Positions 1 to 8,038 of a DNA stretch of 39,891 nt are shown here, piece by piece. Position 1 is the first letter of the stretch. The number at the start of each line of letters is the position of its first letter. The DNA is taken from NCBI GenBank assembly GCA_947631255.1, contig CANRKT010000033.1, positions 1 to 39,891 of the forward strand, given 5' to 3'. The notes below the pieces were generated by a model. The model saw nothing but the letters and a program-made list of their open reading frames with translations, was not told the DNA's origin and did not search any database. The translations under genes and the position numbers were made by a program. This DNA is from an uncultured Enterobacteriaceae bacterium (GTDB lineage: Bacteria > Pseudomonadota > Gammaproteobacteria > Enterobacterales > Enterobacteriaceae).

Positions 1-24
1 TTATCCACGAGCGGTTAAAAAGAA

Positions 25-53
25 GCCGCAACGTTATCCGTTGCGGCGTTCTT
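25..53. terminator. Hairpin terminator at left edge
   Basis: A perfect 9-bp stem (GCCGCAACG at 25-33, CGTTGCGGC at 39-47) encloses the loop TTATC. It is followed by GTTCTT on the + strand and by a T-rich tract (TTCTTTTTA) on the - strand. It probably ends a gene whose last codons lie at positions 1-18 (frame 1 reads L-S-T-S-G-stop), but too little is visible to identify that gene. Confidence 0.7.
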
Positions 54-125
54 AGAAACTTAACTGACAAGCATTACAGCTTATGCTGGCCTTTATATTT
101 TCTGGCGATAAACATAGCTGTCTTT

Positions 126-140
126 TATCATGATGATAAA
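126..140. promoter_or_regulatory. Candidate operator dyad before the HAD-IB gene
   Basis: TATCATGATGAT (126-137) lies inside TTTATC-ATGAT-GATAAA, an inverted repeat about 25 bp before the HAD-IB start codon. The same 12-mer occurs at 5580-5591 in front of terZ. The shared sequence at two promoters of one stress locus suggests a common regulator. TerW, encoded in this locus, is the obvious candidate, but that link is inference. Confidence 0.45.
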
Positions 141-164
141 GCACGTTAAAACTTGAGGTACAGC

Positions 165-821
165 ATGACTAATAAGACGAATTATCTCTCCGTCTTTGAT
201 TTCGACGGAACGCTCACGAAACGTGATAGTTTTGTCCCCTTCTTGCGCTTTGCCTTTGGAAATCGCGTTTTTTCCCGACGTCTGGTACGTCTCGTGATCC
301 CGACACTCAAATGTATCGGCCGTAGAGTCACCCGTGATGAGTTGAAGGGTATCCTGATACAGACCTTTCTCACCGGTGTTAAAGCAAGCTGGGTTGAACA
401 GAAAGCCAATGAATTCTGTGAAAAATACTTTAGCCGGATGATGCGTCCTTCCGGTCAGATTGCCGTTGCCACTCAGATTAACTCTGGTGCTATCGTCACG
501 ATTTGCTCAGCTTCTCCCTCCATAGTGCTGAAGCCCTTTGCCGACAGATTAGGAATACGTTTGATAAGCACAAATTTGGAAGTCAAAGAAGGTGTGCTGA
601 CAGGGAATATCGATGGACAGAACTGCCGGTGTGCTCAAAAGGTGGTCAGACTTACCGCGGAGTATGGTCCACTGTCTGACTATTACTTACGGGCGTGGGG
701 TGATACACGGGGCGACTATGAGATGCTCGCTATCGCCCAGGAGCCACACTGGCGGCACTTTCACAGTGCCTGGGAAAAACGTAATCCCCCGATGGCTAAA
801 ATAAAAAATACTCTGAAATAA
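165..821 (+). CDS. HAD-IB family phosphatase of the ter locus
   Basis: This encodes a 218-residue soluble hydrolase of the haloacid dehalogenase superfamily, subclass IB (SerB-like). Motif I is FDFDGT, with D12 as expected nucleophile and D14 as acid/base. Motif II is the Ser of TICSASP, and motif IV is GDTRGD near the C terminus. The start is the ATG at 165, 6 nt after GAGG; an in-frame TTG at 153 overlaps that ribosome site and is less likely. The gene points toward terE, and HAD phosphatases recur in ter gene neighbourhoods. The substrate is unknown: phosphoserine-like or nucleotide-like phosphates are possible. The family call is firm; a role in the Ter response is inferred from position and from the shared upstream dyad. 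Confidence 0.85.
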   Translation: MTNKTNYLSVFDFDGTLTKRDSFVPFLRFAFGNRVFSRRLVRLVIPTLKCIGRRVTRDELKGILIQTFLTGVKASWVEQKANEFCEKYFSRMMRPSGQIAVATQINSGAIVTICSASPSIVLKPFADRLGIRLISTNLEVKEGVLTGNIDGQNCRCAQKVVRLTAEYGPLSDYYLRAWGDTRGDYEMLAIAQEPHWRHFHSAWEKRNPPMAKIKNTLK

Positions 822-840
822 TTTAAAAATCACCATCGGC

Positions 841-890
841 ATGGACTGTATCTTACTCAGCTAGCTAGCCAACTTTGGGATACAGTCCAT
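841..890. terminator. Long inverted repeat between convergent genes
   Basis: ATGGACTGTATC (841-852) pairs perfectly with GATACAGTCCAT (879-890) around a 26-nt loop that contains the palindrome AGCTAGCT. It lies between the convergent ends of the HAD-IB gene (821) and terE (909). There is no T-run on either side, so it may be a bidirectional or Rho-assisted terminator, or the scar of a small element. Confidence 0.5.
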
Positions 891-908
891 TACCGACAAG
901 ACGACAGA

Positions 909-1484
909 TTAAATATTGACACCGTGCTGTGAAGCTAGTGCAGACAAGCCACCGGAAAAGCCCTGACCTACAGCTTTAAATTTCCATTCTGCATTATGGC
1001 GATACAACTCACCAAATATCATCGCGGTTTCAGTAGAGGCATCTTCTGACAGATCAAAACGAGCAATTTCAGTGCCGTTATCGTGGTTAACGACACGCAT
1101 ATAACTGTTGCTCACCATGCCGAAGTTTTGTTGGCGAGCTTCTGCATCATAAATAGTGACCGCAAATACCAGTTTTTTCACTTCAGCAGGAATTTTAGAC
1201 AGTTCAACTTTAACCTGCTCATCATCCCCGTCACCTTCACCAGTACGGTTATCACCCATATGGTTAACAGAACCACAGGTGCTGGCTTTGTTATTAAAGA
1301 AAATAAATGACGCATCGGAGAGAACTTTACCGTCATCACCCACCATAAAGACTGATGCATCCAGATCAAAATCCGCACCATCAGTGACACGCGCATCCCA
1401 GCCCAGGCCAGCCATAGCGATATTCATGGTTGGTGCTTCTTTCGTTAAGGAGACGTTTCCGCCTTTAGTCAAAGATACAGCCAT
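909..1484 (-). CDS. terE: TerE, TerD-domain tellurium resistance protein
   Basis: This is a cytoplasmic TerD-domain protein of 191 residues, the usual TerE length, and very close to E. coli TerE by eye. Residues 26-30 (GLGWD), 38-44 (DFDLDAS) and 77-89 ([13 protein letters not shown]) are the acidic loops that bind calcium in the family. Ter proteins give resistance to tellurite, phage and colicins, probably through metal-sensing complexes at the membrane around TerC. The AGGAG ribosome site precedes the ATG well. It is the last gene of the leftward ter operon, 78 bp after terD, with a terminator-like hairpin in that gap. No terF follows. Confidence 0.96.
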   Translation of the reverse strand: MAVSLTKGGNVSLTKEAPTMNIAMAGLGWDARVTDGADFDLDASVFMVGDDGKVLSDASFIFFNNKASTCGSVNHMGDNRTGEGDGDDEQVKVELSKIPAEVKKLVFAVTIYDAEARQQNFGMVSNSYMRVVNHDNGTEIARFDLSEDASTETAMIFGELYRHNAEWKFKAVGQGFSGGLSALASQHGVNI

Positions 1485-1509
1485 TTTTACTCTCCTAAAT
1501 ATTCATAAA

Positions 1510-1533
1510 ATCAGGCGGCGAATACCGCCTGAT
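1510..1533 (-). terminator. Intra-operon terminator-like hairpin between terD and terE
   Basis: Read on the - strand, ATCAGGCGG / CCGCCTGAT form a 9-bp GC-rich stem with a 6-nt loop. It is followed at once by TTTT and then by the terE ribosome site. The form is that of a weak intrinsic terminator or attenuator that would lower terE expression relative to terZ-D. It could instead stabilise the upstream mRNA end. Confidence 0.6.
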
Positions 1534-1562
1534 GAGTCATGACAGATGTTATTTTGCAGTCA

Positions 1563-2141
1563 TTAAGATGCGTTGATGCCGTACTGAGCACAAACGGATG
1601 CCAGACCACCAGCGTAACCCTGACCTACAGCGCGGAATTTCCACTCTACGTTGTGGCGATACAGTTCACCGAACAGCATGGCGGTTTCTGTAGAAGCATC
1701 TTCAGTCAGGTCATAACGAGCCACTTCCTGCTGGTTGTCATCATTAACCAGACGAATAAATGCGCCTGAAACTTGACCAAAACTCTGACGACGGGTGGTT
1801 GCATCATGGATAGTCACCACGAAAACTATCTTATCCACGTCGGCTGGGATCTGGTCGAGCTTGATTTTCAGGGCTTCATCGTCACCATCACCTGCACCAG
1901 TACGGTTGTCACCGGTATGCAGTACAGAACCATCTGTAGATTTCAAATTGTTGTAGAAAATGAAATCCGCATCGCCACGAACTTTTCCCGCGTTGTTCAG
2001 CAGAAATGCTGAAGCATCAAGGTCAAAGTCCTGACCGTCGGTAGAGCGGGCATCCCACCCCAGGCCGACCAGCATGTTTTTCATTGTTGGGGCTTCTTTG
2101 TTTAAAGAAACATTCCCGCCTTTAGAAAGAGAAACACCCAT
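1563..2141 (-). CDS. terD: TerD, calcium-binding tellurium resistance protein
   Basis: This 192-residue protein has the family-standard length and near-complete similarity to E. coli TerD. It shows GLGWDAR at 26-32, DFDLDAS at 38-44 and the acidic loop [13 protein letters not shown] at 77-89. The family binds Ca2+, and TerD with TerC forms the core of tellurite resistance. TerD and TerE here share most of their N-terminal 30 residues and the C-terminal GELYRHN-EWKF-AVGQG-GGL segment, so the pair is a tandem duplication within the operon. terD lies 52 bp downstream of terC. Confidence 0.97.
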   Translation of the reverse strand: MGVSLSKGGNVSLNKEAPTMKNMLVGLGWDARSTDGQDFDLDASAFLLNNAGKVRGDADFIFYNNLKSTDGSVLHTGDNRTGAGDGDDEALKIKLDQIPADVDKIVFVVTIHDATTRRQSFGQVSGAFIRLVNDDNQQEVARYDLTEDASTETAMLFGELYRHNVEWKFRAVGQGYAGGLASVCAQYGINAS

Positions 2142-2193
2142 AGTTCTATCCTCAATTGTTAAGGTTAATAATCAAAGTGAAGGTCCTGGAAAA

Positions 2194-3237
2194 TTAATCC
2201 TCTTTGCCTTCTTGGGCATCAGGTTTCCCAGGGAACAGTACGCTGACAATAATACCGATAGCCAGCACACCCAGGACAATGAAAAGACTCATATTGGCTG
2301 AAATATTGTAACCGTGGTGCCACAGGTGGTCGGTTGCATTCAGACCGAGCTTCAGACCGATAAAGAACAGCAGCACGATAACGGCTTTTTCAAGGTGCAC
2401 AAGGTACTGTTTAAGCGCTTCCAGAACAAAGTACATGGTACGCAGGCCAAGGATAGCGAACATCATGGCACTGTAGACAATGAGTGGTTCACGGCTCACA
2501 GCGATAACCGCCGGAACAGAGTCAAAAGCAAACATCACATCGGACAGTTCAACCACAGCAAGACAGAGCATTAATGGGGTTGCATACAACGCACCTTTAC
2601 CCGCACGACCCACTTTGATGTCTTTGTTTTCAGGTTTTGCCAATTCAGCATCAACTTCTTTCTGGCTGATAATGAAAGCGTGTCCTTTCAATTTAGGCCA
2701 GATAGGGAAGATGCGTTTCACCATACGGTAAGCAATATGCTGAGAGTAATCTTCAATCTCATCATTATCATCGCCGCTTTTAAGCATCATAACCGCGGTC
2801 CACAAGACGATTAGGGCAAAAACAATTTCAACCCAAGGTCCTAATGCCAGCAAGCTGGTACCAATGGCAACGAAGATGCCACGGAATACGATAGCGCCAA
2901 TGACCCCCCAGTACAGGACACGGTGACGAAGATTATTCGGCACAGCGAACCACGAGAAGATAGCCATAATCACAAACAGGTTATCTACCGACAGCACTTT
3001 CTCAAGCGCATAACCGGTAACAAACAGACTCGCGACTTCGGCACCGTGATGGACATAGAGGAAACCCGCAAAGGCCATCGCAATAGCTACCCAGAACACG
3101 CTCCATAACGAGGCACTTTTTAAAGAAATCGGCTTATCGTGGCGGTGCATAAACAAGTCGATACAGATAGCACCGACAGACAGTACAACAAAAATAATGA
3201 CCGTTTCTGCCGGGAAACCAATATGTGTAGAGACCAT
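2194..3237 (-). CDS. terC: TerC, integral membrane tellurium resistance protein
   Basis: TerC is an inner-membrane protein of 347 residues with about nine hydrophobic segments. The two conserved acidic transmembrane motifs are visible: LEKVLSVDNLFV (about residues 78-89) and ELSDVMFAFDSVPA in the second half. A charged cytoplasmic loop (KSGDDNDEIEDYSQ) lies in the middle. The family is linked to metal ion export or metalation, and it is thought to anchor the TerB/TerD proteins to the membrane. Gene order terB-terC-terD is the canonical one. The start matches E. coli TerC (MVS-HIGFP). Confidence 0.97.
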   Translation of the reverse strand: MVSTHIGFPAETVIIFVVLSVGAICIDLFMHRHDKPISLKSASLWSVFWVAIAMAFAGFLYVHHGAEVASLFVTGYALEKVLSVDNLFVIMAIFSWFAVPNNLRHRVLYWGVIGAIVFRGIFVAIGTSLLALGPWVEIVFALIVLWTAVMMLKSGDDNDEIEDYSQHIAYRMVKRIFPIWPKLKGHAFIISQKEVDAELAKPENKDIKVGRAGKGALYATPLMLCLAVVELSDVMFAFDSVPAVIAVSREPLIVYSAMMFAILGLRTMYFVLEALKQYLVHLEKAVIVLLFFIGLKLGLNATDHLWHHGYNISANMSLFIVLGVLAIGIIVSVLFPGKPDAQEGKED

Positions 3238-3265
3238 AATGAAACCTTAAACCAAAGTGTAAAAA

Positions 3266-3721
3266 TTAGAGGCCAAATTCAGCCGGAGTAAAGCCCAGGG
3301 CCTGTGCGATTTCAATGACCGCTTTTTGTTCAGACTGGTCAAAATCACCATCGCTTTTCGCGACCGCGATACCGACTCGAACCGCCAGTTGCGCGGCTTC
3401 TGGCTGATCTTTCAGCGCCATAATATATTTCATGGTTTCCCCTTTACCAATTTCGTAATCGAAACCGAAGCTATCAACCAACTCGTTGAAGAAGTCGATA
3501 ACCTCTTTGGTATCGAATACTTTCAGTTCAGGAGAGGACTTTAGAAAGCCAATCATCTTTTGCTTTTCTTCAGAACTGACACCATCACTAGTGACTGCAA
3601 TACGGGCACAAACCGCTACCGTACCCTGCATAAATTTTTTGTGTTTAAAACGCCCGACTTGTTTGGTTAACTCATCACGACCAGCACTCAGTGCATCTTT
3701 CACTTTATTGAAAAAACTCAT
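3266..3721 (-). CDS. terB: TerB, TerB-fold metal-binding protein
   Basis: TerB is an all-helical cytoplasmic protein of 151 residues. Two similar acidic segments, SDGVSSEEKQ near residue 46 and KSDGDFDQSEQK near residue 126, are the duplicated metal-binding helices of the TerB fold. The protein begins MSFFNKVKDAL and matches E. coli TerB throughout. TerB associates with TerC at the inner membrane and is one of the genes needed for tellurite resistance. It lies 28 bp before terC and 24 bp after terA, so it is translated from the same message. Confidence 0.96.
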   Translation of the reverse strand: MSFFNKVKDALSAGRDELTKQVGRFKHKKFMQGTVAVCARIAVTSDGVSSEEKQKMIGFLKSSPELKVFDTKEVIDFFNELVDSFGFDYEIGKGETMKYIMALKDQPEAAQLAVRVGIAVAKSDGDFDQSEQKAVIEIAQALGFTPAEFGL

Positions 3722-3745
3722 TATTTCGCCCTCAGAATATTGAAA

Positions 3746-4924
3746 TTATTTTGAACCCGCTGACCAACGGAAACCCCAGCCTAGCGCATTGTCCATATCT
3801 TTATGACCTTTAAAAAACTGATTGATACGTTCAACCTTAATAGTGCCATTTTCATTTACCAGACGCGCTATCGCACACATGTTGTGGCGGTTAGACCCTT
3901 CTGTTAAACGCGTTTCTATCGGCGGTTGCTCAGGGATATGCAGCGTGACAACACCATCCGTTTTATCCCAGCTCGCTACCCCTTCATAAATAAAGGCAAA
4001 GATCAGCACTTGGCGGATATTCTTCCATTCGCGGCCATTGATATGCAGCCATTCGCCCTCAGTAGCCTGTCCGGTACGATCATCCCCCTGTAATTCAACA
4101 AAAGGTTCTGAATTCAGTCGACCAAAGGTGTTTCCAAGCGCCTGAATAACCCCTTTAGAACCATCCTGAAGTTCAACAAATGCGCCTAAATCCAGATCAA
4201 TACCTTTGGACTTATTGAACATTCCCCCGAACAGTCCACCTGACTCTGTGCGAGTTTGATTCCAGTTGAGATTAATTTTTATCTCACCAAAATTGTCTCG
4301 TTTAGCCAAGCTGATAGACGGTTTTTCTTTAGTCAGTGAAACTTTACTCAAACTGATTTTTGCCGGTTCTGACGTTGGTTTTGGCGTGGCGACAGGTGCT
4401 GGTGTCGGCGTGCTAACGGGGGTCGGTTCATCCGAAATATCCACCCCGAAATGTTCCGCTAATGGCCGTAGTCCACCGTTAAAACCCTGCGCAATAAAGC
4501 GAAATTTCCACTCACTATTACGCCGATAAAGTTCACCGAGGATCAGTGCAGCTTCCTGACGGCCAGATACGTCCACATTGCCGGACAGCAAAATATTGCC
4601 GTTAAGTTCAACCTGAACAGACAGATGTTTCAGACCAGAGAGCGTCATATTGCCCTCACAGGTTGCGGTGAAAGCCACTTTTTGTACTTCAGGTCGCAGA
4701 CGATTGATATCGACCAGAAAGGCGGTATCAGTTCCCTGACCTGAGAGTTTCACCGAACCATCATCGTTAACAGGTTGCCCGTAAAACACCATATCCGGGT
4801 CACCCTGTACTTTACCTGAAGCGTAAAGACGGAACGAAGAGGCATCAACTGAGACGCCAGAGAGAACACGTACCGTCAGTACCTGCGAAGGAACGGGGGC
4901 ATTGCCCCCCGGCGTCATAGTCAT
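3746..4924 (-). CDS. terA: TerA, double TerD-like domain protein
   Basis: This 392-residue protein has two TerD-like halves joined by a proline/threonine-rich linker (about residues 165-190, repeated P-T-P-A-P). The N-terminal half contains SGNVDVSGRQEAALILGELYRR. The C-terminal half begins with the VSLTKEKPSISL motif typical of TerD N termini and contains QGDDRTGQATEGEWL. It is slightly longer than E. coli TerA (385). Its ATG overlaps the terZ stop (TAATG), so translation is probably coupled. The protein is cytoplasmic; family members are implicated in metal-dependent stress signalling. Confidence 0.95.
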   Translation of the reverse strand: MTMTPGGNAPVPSQVLTVRVLSGVSVDASSFRLYASGKVQGDPDMVFYGQPVNDDGSVKLSGQGTDTAFLVDINRLRPEVQKVAFTATCEGNMTLSGLKHLSVQVELNGNILLSGNVDVSGRQEAALILGELYRRNSEWKFRFIAQGFNGGLRPLAEHFGVDISDEPTPVSTPTPAPVATPKPTSEPAKISLSKVSLTKEKPSISLAKRDNFGEIKINLNWNQTRTESGGLFGGMFNKSKGIDLDLGAFVELQDGSKGVIQALGNTFGRLNSEPFVELQGDDRTGQATEGEWLHINGREWKNIRQVLIFAFIYEGVASWDKTDGVVTLHIPEQPPIETRLTEGSNRHNMCAIARLVNENGTIKVERINQFFKGHKDMDNALGWGFRWSAGSK

Positions 4925-5511
4925 TACCGCACCACCGTAGCAACAATATCAGCATGCATATCGTCAATAGTTCGACCGCTAGAGGCTTTGCCATGCGCTG
5001 TAAAGTCCCAGCTGCCACCCTTACGTGCTAAAGAAGCAATGATAATACCGGTGTGAGAACCCTGCTCAGTCAGCTGATAACGAGCCAGTTCTTTGCGGGA
5101 CTGATCTACCACGCGGCAAAAAGCGTTATCGACTTCATTAAAAGTTTGACCGCGGAAGCTGTTCACCGTGAAAGCAAGATATTCAACCTGAGCAGGTAAA
5201 CGCGTCAGATCGACCGTGATAATCTCATCATCCCCCTCTCCTTCACCGGTCAGGTTGTCACCCTGATGAACAACGGAGCCACAACTTGATTTCAACTTGC
5301 GAAACCAGATGGTATCGATAGTTTTGCCTGAGGCATCTAACAGAACACATCCCGCATCTAAATCGATGGAGTCACTGCCACCGCTGAGAAGACTGCCAAA
5401 GAACCCTTTTTTCTTTTTCAAAGGATCCCAACCTAAACCGAATTGCAGCTGATTTAACGAGGATGTTTCTTTGCTAAGTGAAACTGTTTGGTTTTTACTT
5501 AATGAAACCAT
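4924..5511 (-). CDS. terZ: TerZ, TerD-domain tellurium resistance protein
   Basis: TerZ is the first gene of the leftward operon: 195 residues, TerD domain. It shows GLGWDP at 25-30, the basic/glycine insert KKKKGFFGSLLSGGSDS that is specific to TerZ, DLDAGC and the acidic loop GDNLTGEGEGDDE at 84-96. The last residues, DDMHADIVATVVR, match E. coli TerZ. TerZ contributes to phage and colicin resistance as well as tellurite resistance in known loci. The leader of about 310 bp carries dyads that may serve as operators. Confidence 0.96.
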   Translation of the reverse strand: MVSLSKNQTVSLSKETSSLNQLQFGLGWDPLKKKKGFFGSLLSGGSDSIDLDAGCVLLDASGKTIDTIWFRKLKSSCGSVVHQGDNLTGEGEGDDEIITVDLTRLPAQVEYLAFTVNSFRGQTFNEVDNAFCRVVDQSRKELARYQLTEQGSHTGIIIASLARKGGSWDFTAHGKASSGRTIDDMHADIVATVVR

Positions 5512-5574
5512 TATTTATTCCTTCATGAGTGGGTTAAACCATTCGTCTATCAAATCATAAATCGATATTTAGAA

Positions 5575-5591
5575 AATCATATCATGATGAT
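5575..5591. promoter_or_regulatory. Candidate operator dyad at terZ promoter
   Basis: AATCATATCATGATG is an imperfect dyad (AATCAT-N3-ATGATG) that overlaps the likely terZ -10 box. Bases 5580-5591 repeat exactly the 12-mer found before the HAD-IB gene at 126-137, and the left arm repeats that of the dyad at 5741-5755. Confidence 0.5.
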
Positions 5592-5740
5592 GTTATACAA
5601 CAAGACTATTTTTTGATCATCCCAACAAAAAAACACAACCATATGATTTTAAATAATTTAAATGGCAATAATTTACGTAAAATGACGAAGACAAATTTAA
5701 AGTAACTATGTTTTTTATATTTTTTATTGAAAGTTATTGA

Positions 5741-5755
5741 AATCATATTATGATT
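5741..5755. promoter_or_regulatory. Candidate operator dyad at ATP-grasp operon promoter
   Basis: AATCAT-ATT-ATGATT is a perfect 6+6 bp inverted repeat. Its right arm runs into the TTGACA -35 box of the rightward promoter, so a bound protein would affect that promoter. It differs at one base from the first 14 bases of the dyad at 5575, 166 bp away. Confidence 0.5.
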
Positions 5756-5789
5756 GACATGGTTAGGATGTCTTCTTAGACTCATCCTA
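5754..5789 (+). promoter_or_regulatory. Predicted promoter of the ATP-grasp operon
   Basis: A consensus -35 TTGACA (5754-5759) lies 17 bp before TAGACT (5777-5782, 4 of 6 matches to TATAAT). An inverted repeat TAGGATG (5764-5770) / CATCCTA (5783-5789) brackets the -10 box. It could be a second operator or a hairpin at the transcript start. Confidence 0.5.
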
Positions 5790-5828
5790 TAAATAATTTA
5801 TTCCTCTGATTCTGGGAAAACACAGTCG

Positions 5829-6899
5829 ATGGGTCACACTATCTGGTTTATGGAAGGCTTGTCATCACAGCGCGATATTATTTCAGGCGTTCAAGAGTTT
5901 TTTAAACATACCCAGCAAACAGTTACCCTGATTGCTTCTCATCACCACCAGCGTAATGAAATCCTCTCTCTCGCGGATATTGCTCTGATTGAGCCCGATA
6001 ATGATGAACAACGGATGGATTTCATTGTTACCACGGTAAAAAATTATGGTGTCAAGGCTCTCCATACCGGTCGTAACTGCCAGTGGTTTGAAACTCATCG
6101 CCAGGAGATTGAAGCGCTGGGTGTCTCCCTGACGACAGGTGCAACCAGTATCACGATGCTGACGCTAGCTGATGACAAGGTTGAATTTGCCCGAGCCATG
6201 GAGGCCCATGGCCTGCCGGTGGTACCTTCTCTGCGTATTGAAAGTGCTGAAGCACTGCGTCATCAGCTCTCCTCCGCAGACAATAAACAGGCACTTTGCG
6301 TAAAACCGGTTACTGGCATTTATGGCATGGGTTTCTGGCGCTTTGATGATACAGCGACCCCAATGTCTGTCTTCACTCATCCTGATAGCCGTAAAGTACA
6401 TCCTGAGATGTATTTATATGCGCTTGGACAGCAAGAGGATTTCAGGCCGCTGGTTCTGATGCCCTATCTGCCTGGTCCCGAATATTCTATCGATATGCTG
6501 GTTGAAAAAGGCAGGGTTATTGCAGCCGTTGCCCGCCGAAAAGAAGGTGCTCTGCAATATCTTGAGCAGTCAGGCCCGGCCTTTGAGCTAGGAAAAGCCT
6601 GTGCTCAAGTGATGCAAGCTGATGGTCTGGTCAATGTACAAACGCGTAATAATGAGAAAGGGGAACCGGTTCTGCTGGAAATTAATATGCGTCCGTCTGG
6701 CGGTATTGGCTATACCCGCCATAGTGGCGTGAATCTGCCTGCGCTGTTTGCGCTACGCCAGCTTGGGTTAATGGGTGAATCAGAGGCTACATTACTGGCA
6801 ACAGACAGCTTCACTCCAGCCGTCGTTCGATCGATGACTGATGTTATCTTATACCACCCTACCCTGGATAATTTATCCGTCAGTAACGGGAGCGCCTAA
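5829..6899 (+). CDS. Ter-associated ATP-grasp enzyme
   Basis: This 356-residue soluble enzyme has the ATP-grasp fold related to carbamoyl-phosphate synthase large subunit and D-Ala-D-Ala ligase. ATP-binding elements include CVKPVTGIYGMGF (157-169), EYSIDML (219-225) and the metal-binding EINMRPSGG (284-292). ATP-grasp enzymes join a carboxylate to an amine or thiol through an acylphosphate. In ter loci this gene heads the set proposed to build a nucleoside-like compound. The next gene starts 2 bp after its stop. The ribosome site is weak (GGGA, 12 nt before the ATG), and an ATG at 5850 is an alternative start. The family call is firm; the substrate is unknown. Confidence 0.9.
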   Translation: MGHTIWFMEGLSSQRDIISGVQEFFKHTQQTVTLIASHHHQRNEILSLADIALIEPDNDEQRMDFIVTTVKNYGVKALHTGRNCQWFETHRQEIEALGVSLTTGATSITMLTLADDKVEFARAMEAHGLPVVPSLRIESAEALRHQLSSADNKQALCVKPVTGIYGMGFWRFDDTATPMSVFTHPDSRKVHPEMYLYALGQQEDFRPLVLMPYLPGPEYSIDMLVEKGRVIAAVARRKEGALQYLEQSGPAFELGKACAQVMQADGLVNVQTRNNEKGEPVLLEINMRPSGGIGYTRHSGVNLPALFALRQLGLMGESEATLLATDSFTPAVVRSMTDVILYHPTLDNLSVSNGSA

Positions 6900-6901
6900 T
6901 T

Positions 6902-8038
6902 ATGCATCATCAACCTGCCCTCTATCGCAAAGAGCTCTCTGGTGGAGTCCTGACGGTAACCCCCACTCACAGTGCCTTATCATTAGATTCACTGTTTGAT
7001 ATTGCCGAGCGTCGTAATCCTAAACGGGGCTTTCTCTTTGTCAGTAAAGTCCTCGGAAAACATATCCCGGTCTCACCTCTCATCATGCGTTCTGTCTATC
7101 AGCGTCTGGCACAACAGATCCCTGCTGACTTACCTCAGCCAGTGCTGTTTATCGGGATGGCGGAAACCGCTGTCGGACTGGGGGCCGGTGTTTACCATGA
7201 AGCTGAAAAATTATTCACAGAAAGGGTCTATTTGACCTCTACCCGCCATCCCGTTGATGGCGAATTGATGTGTGAATTTAAAGAAGATCATTCGCATGCG
7301 ACAGATCATCTGCTCTATCACCCTGCCGATCCCACTCTCCGGAGCTATGTCCGTAATGCTCGCACAGTGGTCCTTATTGATGATGAAGCCACGACAGGTA
7401 AAACGTTTATCAACTTGCTTGAAGCACTGCGTGCTGAAGGTGGCCTGTCAGCTATCGAACGCGTTGTCACAGTGACACTCACCAACTGGAGTGGAAACGC
7501 TATCAGTGAGCAGTGTCCACTACCTGTCACATCGGTGTCTCTCATAAAGGGAGACTGGCACTGGGAAAAGAAAGTGAATGCTCCTGTTCCTGTGATGCCA
7601 GACGTTAATATCACAGCGAAAGGCAGCGTGACTATTACCGGAAAGCAAAGCTGGGGCCGTCTGGGTATGGCAATTCCGGCCAGCGATCTGGGTACCAAGA
7701 TTAGCGTCTCAGCCGGGGAAAAAATCCTCGTCTTAGGATCAGGCGAATTTGTCTGGGAGCCGTTCTTACTGGCAGAGCGCCTAGAGGCCCAGGGAGCAGA
7801 AGTCAGATTTAGTAGTACTACACGCTCACCAATCTCTACTGGCTTTGCCATCGAGTCGGTGATTGCCTTTGCCGATAATTATGGACTGGGTATTCCTAAT
7901 TTTGTTTATAACGTCGCCCACCAGCACTTCGATCGCATTCTCTTGTGTATCGAAACACCGATTGAGAGCGTCTCTCCTGCTTTGCTTGATGCCTTGAATA
8001 TCGTGGCACCCACCGTTGAGGTTATCGCTTATGAATAA
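6902..8038 (+). CDS. Ter-associated phosphoribosyltransferase with TRSP domain
   Basis: The 378-residue protein has two parts. The N-terminal half is a phosphoribosyltransferase with the PRPP-binding segment VVLIDDEATTGKT (156-168). The C-terminal part holds the sequence TRSP (307-310) that names the TRSP domain, followed by a conserved segment rich in F, N and Y. In the Ter model it would move a phosphoribosyl group onto a base-like precursor made with the ATP-grasp enzyme. It sits 2 bp after the ATP-grasp gene and overlaps the next HAD gene by 8 bp, so the products are probably made in fixed ratio. The biochemical role is inferred. Confidence 0.88.
   Translation: MHHQPALYRKELSGGVLTVTPTHSALSLDSLFDIAERRNPKRGFLFVSKVLGKHIPVSPLIMRSVYQRLAQQIPADLPQPVLFIGMAETAVGLGAGVYHEAEKLFTERVYLTSTRHPVDGELMCEFKEDHSHATDHLLYHPADPTLRSYVRNARTVVLIDDEATTGKTFINLLEALRAEGGLSAIERVVTVTLTNWSGNAISEQCPLPVTSVSLIKGDWHWEKKVNAPVPVMPDVNITAKGSVTITGKQSWGRLGMAIPASDLGTKISVSAGEKILVLGSGEFVWEPFLLAERLEAQGAEVRFSSTTRSPISTGFAIESVIAFADNYGLGIPNFVYNVAHQHFDRILLCIETPIESVSPALLDALNIVAPTVEVIAYE

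Larger units (their letters stand above)
5512..5828. promoter_or_regulatory. Divergent ter control region
   Basis: This AT-rich 317-bp gap separates terZ (leftward) from the ATP-grasp operon (rightward) and must hold both promoters. For terZ a weak candidate is TTGTTG at 5598-5603 and TATGAT at 5576-5581, both on the - strand with a 16-bp spacer. The rightward promoter is listed separately. Copies of the core AATCATAT lie at 5575-5582, 5641-5648 (inverted) and 5741-5748. No gene is visible here. Confidence 0.6.

Noticed and set aside
1083..1542. Forward open frames across terE and similar frames opposite terD, terC and speC
   Set aside because: They are antisense shadows of strongly conserved genes and show no family features or ribosome sites.
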